In this document: in pieces, positions 1 to 5,617 of the stretch
How positions within the stretch are numbered: position 1 is the stretch's first letter
Layout of the letters: the number at the start of each line of letters is the position of its first letter
DNA from: CAYNRQ01 sp964399875
GTDB taxonomy: Archaea > Aenigmatarchaeota > Aenigmatarchaeia > QMZP01
Direction of reading: 5' to 3'
Assembly: GCA_964399875.1 (NCBI GenBank)
Contig: CAYNRQ010000023.1
Coordinates: 1-16,024, forward strand
Length of the DNA stretch: 16,024 nt
The notes under the pieces: model-generated
Told to the model about the DNA's origin: nothing
The model's input: only the letters and a program-made list of their open reading frames with translations
Database searches by the model: none
Made by a program: the position numbers and the translations under genes

Positions 1-1
1 C

Positions 2-334
2 ATGGGCGAGAAGTGGTATGATGTTAACGGAGTTTATAGGATAGTATACAAGAACAGCTATACTCCGCTAATCAAACCTAACAGAAACAGAGGAAGTGGT
101 TGCTGGAGGAGGAAAGCAAGGAAGGTATACAACTGGGAATGGAGGAGGTATAGGCAAAGAGGCAGGGGAGAGTCTGTATTCGGTTCCTTAACTAATGCAT
201 TTGGTGATAGGTTAAACACAAGAATGAAGAAAACCACATACGTTAGGAGCGTTGCAAGAGTCATTGCTTACCAGGTTAAGATATACATACGGGCAACAGG
301 CAACGGTTCAGTTATATGGTGGGTGAATAGTTAG
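2..334 (+). CDS. IS transposase, DDE type, C-terminal fragment (cut by window edge)
   Basis: The visible 110 residues are the end of a transposase; the reading frame is open to the window edge, so the ATG at position 2 is probably internal. The sequence is very basic and carries YRQRGRGESVFGSLTNAFGD, which fits the Y-(2)-R-(3)-E signature around the catalytic glutamate of IS4/IS5-like DDE transposases. The lysine usually found seven residues after that glutamate is a threonine here. Upstream, EKWYD resembles the DKGYD segment of the same fold, and the helical tail RSVARVIAYQVKIYIRA is typical of the C-terminus. It would cut and join DNA at the element ends. The rest of the element lies outside the window and no terminal repeat could be identified at 335-367. 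Family membership is inferred from motif pattern; the exact IS family is not decided. Confidence 0.7.
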   Translation: MGEKWYDVNGVYRIVYKNSYTPLIKPNRNRGSGCWRRKARKVYNWEWRRYRQRGRGESVFGSLTNAFGDRLNTRMKKTTYVRSVARVIAYQVKIYIRATGNGSVIWWVNS

Positions 335-367
335 ACACGCTCTCCCCTAAACTTACCTATTAAAAAG

Positions 368-2620
368 CTATTCCAGTTCATCCCATATGACTTCCTTCTT
401 TTCTTTCTCCCCGCTCTTGGTATGCGAATAGGCAGCTCCCCCGACAAGAATAACCACACCAGATATTATCAGATAATACCATGGGAATTCTTCAGGCAAA
501 TTCTCAAACCATTCGCCACTTAAGCAGTAGCCAGCTGTATGCAGGTCACCTTCGCAGTAGCATCCTATGTCTGGTATTGGGCCGTCTTGACAGATTGTAT
601 CCTCTGCTATGGTGCAGTTGTCATCTACGGTCCCGTCGCAGTCATTGTCTTTGCCGTCGCATATCTCTGTGGAAGGCAGTGTTCTTCCTGTGCAGTTGCT
701 CCATTCGCCGTTAATGCAATAGATTATTCCTCCCCTGCATTCACCCACGTTGCTTCCGCATGTGTCTGTAAGGTTCTCATCTACCTGGCCGTCGCAGTTG
801 TTGTCTTTGCCGTCGCATATCTCTTCTGACGGCTCTGTGGCCCCTGCGCATTCTGACCAGTTGCCATTGATGCATGTCTGGGTTCCGTATTCGCATTCTC
901 CTGTGTCTGTTGTTCCGCATGGCCGGGTCTGGCCCTCTGTGCATTCGCAGGTTATACCGTTGTCAGGGATGCCGTCGCAGTCGTCATCAAGGTTGTTGCA
1001 GGTTTCCGGGGATGGCGTACAGGATGTGCAGCCGGATGTGTCAAGGGTGCAGTCTGGATTGCAGGCAAGGGTTCCTTTTTCAAAGCCCAGCGATTGGCAT
1101 GTTGCTCCAAGCTGAGGCAGGTCGCATTCCTCCCCTGATTCTATGATGCCGTTTCCGCATTCCGGTAATACGTGATTGCATTCGTTCTCTGCAAATTCAA
1201 TTGCGTCCAGTCTCCCAGAATTTGTATTGAAAGTTATGTTGCCTCTTTCATATCTTCTGTACCATGTATCTCCTTTCTTGTGTGGATTTTCAAGCGGTCG
1301 GCCCAGATGCCAATCATAAATCTCGTAATGCTCCATAGGGGTCATATACTCGCTCGGCGTTATGTGAAAATACGTATTGTCATCAGCAATTAAATGAAAC
1401 CACAGCCATAGATCTTCTAAAAACCCATCGTCTGTTGAGATATAAGAGTCGATCTTAGAGGCTGTAAAAAGAAATTTTTTATTATGCTGTTTAAACTTCT
1501 GTACCCATTCCCAATAATACTCTATATCTGTTACCCTGTATTCTCTGAACCCGTCAGGATAAAACTTATCGTTTGACCAAAACTGATTTTCCATCAATAC
1601 TCCATCAAAATTATCAGTTCCATTTTCCATTAAATAATTTATAAACATTAACCTGGCAGGCCTGCTTTGCCTTGCTCCAAAGCCGTTTAAAATAATCTGA
1701 GGGTTTCTTCTTTTCTTTATTTCACTAAAAATATAATTTGAATGATTTGCATAAACCATTATTTGGTTCTCTTCGTTTCCGCTGGATATATAATTTAATA
1801 AGGTAGTTTCACATATCCAATCGGGGCAAATCTGATGCCTATGAATAAATGCATTGTCGATGTAAAGGAGGTTGTCCTGCCAATTGTCAAGGCGTTTTAA
1901 CGCGTATCTTATAACATATTCCCTTACTGTTGGATTGTTCAAATTTAAATGAAGCCTCGTGGATCCAGATTCATTGTAAACTGTTGGGGTTACTATTGTT
2001 TTTCCTTGTTGGTAGTCTTCTAATGGCCGAGTAGGAATTGGCATTCCATTTTCATCTAAAAGTATATTCAATTCATTGTCTGCTTCAACGCCAAAGAACA
2101 ATTCGGTACCGTAAGGATACCATTCTGGATGCGAAACAGTTAACTCTTCATGCAATTTTTCAATATCCCTTCTTATAATCTTTTGCCTAATCAGCTGGAT
2201 GCTGATTATTTCACCATTATCAGGGTTTGTAGGATGGTAATAATCCTCCAGGTTTTCCAGTTCCTCATTGGTTAGACTGACTACAAAGTAGGGGGCGTAT
2301 GCATATCCATATTTGTCTGGATCAGTGCTTGGTACATATAAAACATCTCCTGGGGATCCAATTGTTTTATACGAAGTATAAACATAATAATCTACATCAA
2401 AACTTTCTTCTGGTCTTACCCCAACAACAAAATCAACATTCCCTTCTGGTTCAGGAATGCCCATAACCTTCTCCTTCTCGAACCTGAGTTGCCAGAAATT
2501 AAGGTACAGGTCAAAGTCTTTTTGGCATTGGGAGCTTACACTAACTGTTTGTATCAGTAATAATGTTAGAATGAGTAGAATCATAAGGCACTTTCTCATA
2601 TTATAATATTGATTTTGCAT
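368..2620 (-). CDS. Secreted, membrane-anchored protein: glycoside-hydrolase-like barrel plus Cys-rich MopRD-type repeats
   Basis: About 750 residues. A signal peptide follows MRKCLMILLILTLLLIQ, so the protein is exported. Residues ~35-480 resemble the putative glycoside hydrolase-like (GHL15-type) TIM barrel: the alternating segments LLYIDNAF, IMVYANHSNYIF, QIILNGFGA and FDGVLMENQFW look like barrel strands, and DWHLGRPLEN with TWYRRYERGNITFNTNSG matches the family's C-terminal end. Asp in YIDNAF and Glu in VLMENQF are the best catalytic candidates (inference). Residues ~485-700 are Cys-rich: a CGNGIIESGEECD motif (Myxococcus-type Cys repeat), then three C-N-x-D-x-D-C-D-G metal-binding-type motifs (CNNLDDDCDG, CDGKDNNCDG, CDGKDNDCDG). 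A membrane helix near 715-732 (YYLIISGVVILVGGAAY) and a charged tail anchor it. The ATG at 2620 is preferred over a TTG at 2635; 2599 is an equally good start right at the signal peptide. No Shine-Dalgarno is seen. Substrate is unknown. Confidence 0.8.
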   Translation of the reverse strand: MQNQYYNMRKCLMILLILTLLLIQTVSVSSQCQKDFDLYLNFWQLRFEKEKVMGIPEPEGNVDFVVGVRPEESFDVDYYVYTSYKTIGSPGDVLYVPSTDPDKYGYAYAPYFVVSLTNEELENLEDYYHPTNPDNGEIISIQLIRQKIIRRDIEKLHEELTVSHPEWYPYGTELFFGVEADNELNILLDENGMPIPTRPLEDYQQGKTIVTPTVYNESGSTRLHLNLNNPTVREYVIRYALKRLDNWQDNLLYIDNAFIHRHQICPDWICETTLLNYISSGNEENQIMVYANHSNYIFSEIKKRRNPQIILNGFGARQSRPARLMFINYLMENGTDNFDGVLMENQFWSNDKFYPDGFREYRVTDIEYYWEWVQKFKQHNKKFLFTASKIDSYISTDDGFLEDLWLWFHLIADDNTYFHITPSEYMTPMEHYEIYDWHLGRPLENPHKKGDTWYRRYERGNITFNTNSGRLDAIEFAENECNHVLPECGNGIIESGEECDLPQLGATCQSLGFEKGTLACNPDCTLDTSGCTSCTPSPETCNNLDDDCDGIPDNGITCECTEGQTRPCGTTDTGECEYGTQTCINGNWSECAGATEPSEEICDGKDNNCDGQVDENLTDTCGSNVGECRGGIIYCINGEWSNCTGRTLPSTEICDGKDNDCDGTVDDNCTIAEDTICQDGPIPDIGCYCEGDLHTAGYCLSGEWFENLPEEFPWYYLIISGVVILVGGAAYSHTKSGEKEKKEVIWDELE
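521..1180 (-). repeat. Cys-rich tandem repeat region within the surface protein gene
   Basis: This part of the surface-protein gene encodes related units of roughly 60 residues: a C-x-NG-(N/E)-WS-x-C segment, a short linker with PS-(E/T)-E, then ICDGKDN-(N/D)-CDG. The repeat is visible in DNA as near-identical stretches around 650-670 and 809-830 (tttgccgtcgcatatctct). Asp-rich motifs of this kind are thought to bind divalent metal such as calcium and to stiffen extracellular stalks; that role is inferred from the family. The near-identity at DNA level suggests recent duplication or gene conversion. Confidence 0.75.
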
Positions 2621-2625
2621 TTTAA

Positions 2626-2832
2626 AACGTTTCAAGAGCTTTGGCTAAACATGGCAACAGAACAAGGTGTAGATTAGAACATACAAGAAATGTTGATGTC
2701 ATGTTATATGGTGTAAGGCATAATATTAACAGTTATTTGAGATTGATAGCTGTTGAGAAGGTAAACAGAGATGTTGTTTTATTTATACTATGGATTAATT
2801 CGACAACCTCCAAAGCACCGATAAGTTTATAA
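2626..2832 (+). pseudogene. Probable transposase remnant (C-terminal scrap)
   Basis: The frame is open from 2626 and reads about 68 residues, with no ATG or ribosome binding site at a sensible place. The stretch NRTRCRLEHTRNVDVMLYG followed by VRHNINSYLRLI has the spacing and basic/helical character of the C-terminal tail of DDE transposases: an R-rich segment after the catalytic glutamate, then an amphipathic helix. The catalytic residues are absent. The end of the frame (TTSKAPISL) runs into the promoter of the next gene and looks non-coding. It abuts the 5' end of the surface-protein gene, suggesting that gene sits between two decayed insertion elements. An unrelated chance frame remains possible. 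Confidence 0.35.
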
Positions 2833-2834
2833 AT
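2826..2834 (+). promoter_or_regulatory. TATA-like box for the 113-aa protein gene
   Basis: tttataaat fits the archaeal TATA box. A start of transcription about 25 bases downstream would leave a leader of ~70 bases before the ATG at 2928. A second AT-rich match (attaatatattaa, 2838-2850) is an alternative. Prediction by pattern only. Confidence 0.4.
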
Positions 2835-2877
2835 GCTATTAATATATTAACAGTTATAGACCAAACACCGAGAGTTC

Positions 2878-2899
2878 TACCGATATTATCGAATCGGTA
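2878..2899 (+). promoter_or_regulatory. Inverted repeat in the leader, 7-bp arms
   Basis: TACCGAT (2878-2884) and ATCGGTA (2893-2899) are perfect complements around an 8-base centre. They lie in the predicted leader, 16 bases before the AGGAGG ribosome binding site (2915-2920). This could be a dimeric repressor's operator or an RNA hairpin that tunes translation; the sequence alone does not separate the two. Confidence 0.35.
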
Positions 2900-2927
2900 A
2901 ACTATCGTGTACAAAGGAGGTTATAAA

Positions 2928-3269
2928 ATGGTAGAATTCCAAACCATAAACGCTGAAGAAATAAAGTTCGGGAGAAACAACTTCCTTGAAATTGCAAGAA
3001 AAAAGGCAATTGCTGAAGAGGGAGAAAACGAATTCATAGCCATCTCAAGAGGGTTTTTCCTTCCTGATGGCCAGAAGAGGTTCAAGAAGAGCCTTGCAAT
3101 ACCTGACGAAAATGAAATTATAGAATTCGTTTCAACCAAGATAAAGGAATTCAGCAAAGCCCCTGATGTATCAGAAAAGGCAATTGAGGAAGCTGAAAAG
3201 GAACCGCAGGAAGAACCGGCAGAAGAGCCAGAAACTGAAGAAAAACCAGCAGAAGAAAAAAAGAAATGA
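2928..3269 (+). CDS. Conserved-looking hypothetical protein with acidic C-terminal tail (113 aa)
   Basis: The ATG at 2928 is chosen over an in-frame GTG at 2907 because AGGAGG ends seven bases upstream, one of the best ribosome binding sites in the window. The folded part (residues ~1-80) begins MVEFQTINAEEIKFGRNNFL and contains ARKKAIAEEGENEFIAISRG and FFLPDGQKRFKKSLAIP, which resembles small uncharacterised proteins I associate with DPANN-type archaea. The last ~35 residues are almost entirely Glu, Pro, Ala and Lys (EEPAEEPETEEKPAEEKKK), a disordered polyampholyte tail. There is no signal peptide or membrane helix, so it is cytoplasmic. A nucleic-acid or protein-binding role is possible because of the basic, aromatic core, but no function can be assigned. 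The strong ribosome binding site suggests abundant expression. Confidence 0.8.
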   Translation: MVEFQTINAEEIKFGRNNFLEIARKKAIAEEGENEFIAISRGFFLPDGQKRFKKSLAIPDENEIIEFVSTKIKEFSKAPDVSEKAIEEAEKEPQEEPAEEPETEEKPAEEKKK

Positions 3270-3371
3270 ATAGATGAATGAAATATAGGTTTTAAATCAA
3301 GAGATGATGAAGGAACCAAAGAACCAAAGTCTCTTATTTTTGTTTTTATAATTCTTTTAGCCAGGATACCA

Positions 3372-3545
3372 TTTCTTATGTCTGTATTGCAGCGCGAAAT
3401 ATCTCAGCATCTGTTACATAAATGGATGCTGACATCTATTCTTATGGCGACCTTTACAGTCCGCTTATTGGTTTGTTGATACCACTGGCCACAGTATTGC
3501 AGCTTCGCTGCATCTCTTGTGCTGATGCGCTGACTTTATGGTGAA
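3372..3545 (+). ncRNA. Candidate structured non-coding RNA in a 400-base gene-free stretch
   Basis: The gap 3270-3667 has no convincing coding frame. Inside it, three helices nest: CAGCGC (3390-3395) with GCGCTG (3527-3532) as an outer closing helix; CAGCATC (3405-3411) with GATGCTG (3425-3431) around a 13-base loop; and TGCAGC (3498-3503), loop TTC, GCTGCA (3507-3512). A TATA-like tttttataattc at 3341-3352 would place transcription start near 3370-3375, just ahead. The second helix is followed at once by ACA, as in H/ACA guides, but it is too short for a standard one. No match to SRP RNA, RNase P RNA, tRNA or a C/D guide was seen. Strand and limits are inferred. Confidence 0.3.
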
Positions 3546-3629
3546 TGAAACATGCACAGTGACATTATTGAACAATAGAGTATATTCATCCGATCCAAAG
3601 TGGATACGAGACACGTTCCTCAAACAACC

Positions 3630-3667
3630 ATGAAGATTATTTAACACTCCCTTTTCAATTATATAAC
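3630..3667 (+). promoter_or_regulatory. Promoter for the GluRS-like gene, leaderless type
   Basis: gattatttaaca (3631-3642) is TATA-like and centred about 30 bases before the ATG at 3668. No Shine-Dalgarno precedes that ATG, so the transcript is probably leaderless or nearly so. Confidence 0.4.
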
Positions 3668-5326
3668 ATGAATAAAAAATTAGTCTTGAAGTACGCCCTT
3701 CAAAACGCTTTTTTTTATGAAGGCAGGGCCAACCCAAAGGCTGTTCTGGGCAAAATAATGTCAGCCTCCAGGGGTAAAGGAGATGTTGATAAGTTAAGGG
3801 AACTGGTCTTAGAAACAGTTAAAGAGGTAAATTCCCTGTCTCCAGAAGAGCAGAAAAAAAGACTGGAGAAGCTGGCTCCCGGGCTCCTGAAGAAAGAAAA
3901 AAAAGAAACAGGCCTGCCGGAATTAAAAAACGCTGAGTTGGGTAAGGTTGTAACCAGATTTGCCCCGTGCCCGAGCGGGCCCCTGAACCTGTTGCAGGCA
4001 CTAAGGGCAGTCCTGCTCAGCCACACATATGCAAAGAAATACAAGGGCAGGTTTCTCTTGAGGTTTGAGGATACAGACCCCAGGGTTGTTGAAAAGCCTT
4101 TCTATAAAATGATAGAACAGGACCTTAGGAGTCTTGAAGCAAGGCCTGACAGTGTTTTCATAGAGTCTGAAAACATGGACGCATTCTATAAGTACGCAGA
4201 GCAGCTGATAAATGAAGGTGTTTTTTATATTGACTTTACACCGGCAGAGGATTTCAAAAAACTCAAGCTCCGGAAAAAGGAATCCATGCACAGAGATGCA
4301 AAACCACAAGAAAACCTGAACGTATGGAAGGATATGCTTAAAGGCAAGTACAAGGAAGGTGAATGTGTTGTTAGAATGAAGACATCCATGAAAAACCCAA
4401 ACCCGGCATTCAGGGATCCTCCAATGCTGAGGATCATAAAATCAAGGCACCCCCTGGCAGGAGATAAATACTGCGTATGGCCTGTCTATAATTTTGCCAA
4501 TGCTATTGAAGACCATATTACAGGCGTAACACACGTATTCAGAGGCAAGGAACACGAACATAACACATGGATCCAGGAAAAGATATATCTTTCACTGGGG
4601 TGGAAGGCTCCAACAGTAGTGAACTTCGGTATGATATATCTTCCAGGAGAAAAGATACATACAAGGGATATAAAGGCTGGCATAAAGTCAGGTAAGTACT
4701 CTGGTTGGGATGATGTAAGACTGCCGACCATAAGATCGCTTTTAAGAAGGGGTTTTCTTCCTGATGCAATAAAAGAGTTTTCTGATGAGGTTTCCTTATC
4801 CAAAACAGACATAAAAATAGACTGGAGAAAGTTCGAAACAATAAACAGAAAGATACTGGATCCAAAGGCAAACAGATACATGGTTGTGATTGATCCTGTA
4901 TGTATCTCTATAAAGGGAGCCCCTAAAACAGATTCTGTTAAAGTGTATCTGCATCCTGACTTCCCTGAAAGAGGAAAGAAAACCATCCCGGTCAGCCTGG
5001 ATTATATCTATTTATCAGGGCAGGACTGGAAGGACCTTGCAGGCAAAGAGATAAGACTGAAAGCACTGGGCAATATAAAACTCAAACTAAAGGACGGTTT
5101 TTATACAGACAACAGGATAATCCAGGACATGCCAAAGATACAGTGGGTGTCCAAACCAAACATCCACGTAGAGGTTGTTAAACCAGATGGTGTGGTTAAA
5201 GGTCTTGGGGAACCGGCCATGAAGAAGTTAAAAGCAGGCTGTCTTATCCAGATGGAAAGAGTGGGTTTTGGAAGGATAGACAAGGTCTCTAATGGTAAGA
5301 TAATTATATATTTCGCCCACAAATAA
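3668..5326 (+). CDS. gltX: Archaeal glutamyl-tRNA synthetase-like protein with degenerate catalytic motifs
   Basis: 552 residues, collinear with archaeal GluRS, which charges tRNA(Glu) with glutamate in the cytoplasm. The archaeal N-terminal extension (1-96) is present, followed by TRFAPCPSGP (96-105), RFEDTDPR (132-139), VYNFANAIEDHITGVTHVFR (273-292) and the tRNA-binding beta-barrel opening with LDPKANRY. Three expected features are missing. Where the family has HIGH there is NLLQ (107-110). The KMSKS-type loop, normally LSTSK-like, reads IHTRD (330-334) without its catalytic lysine. The cysteine zinc ligands usual near residues 185-210 are replaced (YIDFT and ESMHR). The rest is intact and shows no stop or frameshift, so this is not simple decay. 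It could be a divergent working GluRS, or a paralogue with another tRNA- or glutamate-related job; a canonical copy would then be elsewhere. A small membrane protein gene follows 14 bases downstream. Confidence 0.85.
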   Translation: MNKKLVLKYALQNAFFYEGRANPKAVLGKIMSASRGKGDVDKLRELVLETVKEVNSLSPEEQKKRLEKLAPGLLKKEKKETGLPELKNAELGKVVTRFAPCPSGPLNLLQALRAVLLSHTYAKKYKGRFLLRFEDTDPRVVEKPFYKMIEQDLRSLEARPDSVFIESENMDAFYKYAEQLINEGVFYIDFTPAEDFKKLKLRKKESMHRDAKPQENLNVWKDMLKGKYKEGECVVRMKTSMKNPNPAFRDPPMLRIIKSRHPLAGDKYCVWPVYNFANAIEDHITGVTHVFRGKEHEHNTWIQEKIYLSLGWKAPTVVNFGMIYLPGEKIHTRDIKAGIKSGKYSGWDDVRLPTIRSLLRRGFLPDAIKEFSDEVSLSKTDIKIDWRKFETINRKILDPKANRYMVVIDPVCISIKGAPKTDSVKVYLHPDFPERGKKTIPVSLDYIYLSGQDWKDLAGKEIRLKALGNIKLKLKDGFYTDNRIIQDMPKIQWVSKPNIHVEVVKPDGVVKGLGEPAMKKLKAGCLIQMERVGFGRIDKVSNGKIIIYFAHK

Positions 5327-5340
5327 AAAGCGGGTGAATT

Positions 5341-5601
5341 ATGACAACTTTAAAAGAACTGGAAAAAGAAATAAGAAAAATAAAAGAGAGGGACAAAAAA
5401 GTGGAAATTGACAAGGCCTGGGAAACCTCTCATACAAGGAAAATTATAATAGCTGTTTTTACCTATCTTGCAATTGCCCTTTATCTATTGGCGATTGATA
5501 TTTCCTTGCCATTTCTAAATGCAGTTGTTCCTACAGTAGGCTTCATTTTATCAACACTAACCCTTCCTTATTTCAAAAAAACTCTGGTTAAGAAAGTATA
5601 A
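5341..5601 (+). CDS. Small membrane protein, N-terminal coiled coil plus two helices (86 aa)
   Basis: Residues 1-30 are highly charged and heptad-like (LKELEKEIRKIKERDKKVE), then KAWETSHTRK leads into two hydrophobic segments at ~34-52 (IIIAVFTYLAIALYLLAID) and ~57-74, ending in a basic KKTLVKKV. This layout of a short coiled coil, the KAWETS-type junction and a two-helix hairpin recurs in small uncharacterised proteins of archaea and candidate-phylum bacteria; I know no assigned function. The ATG lies 14 bases after the GluRS-like stop with a GGGTGA ribosome binding site at 5332-5337, so the two are probably co-transcribed. The basic tail and N-terminus should both face the cytoplasm. It ends 16 bases from the convergent platform-protein gene. 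Confidence 0.7.
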   Translation: MTTLKELEKEIRKIKERDKKVEIDKAWETSHTRKIIIAVFTYLAIALYLLAIDISLPFLNAVVPTVGFILSTLTLPYFKKTLVKKV

Positions 5602-5617
5602 AAAACATGACCTATCG

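Noticed and set aside
750..1115. Plus-strand coding frames opposite the Cys-rich repeats
   Set aside because: They mirror the repetitive codons of the surface-protein gene, have no ribosome binding site and match no family.
3301..3362. C/D box guide RNA, from ATGATGA at 3304-3310
   Set aside because: No D box (CTGA) or internal D'/C' pair follows within the ~60 bases typical of archaeal C/D RNAs.
4486..4986. 166-residue minus-strand frame inside the GluRS-like gene
   Set aside because: It is antisense to conserved GluRS sequence and its product has no recognisable domain.
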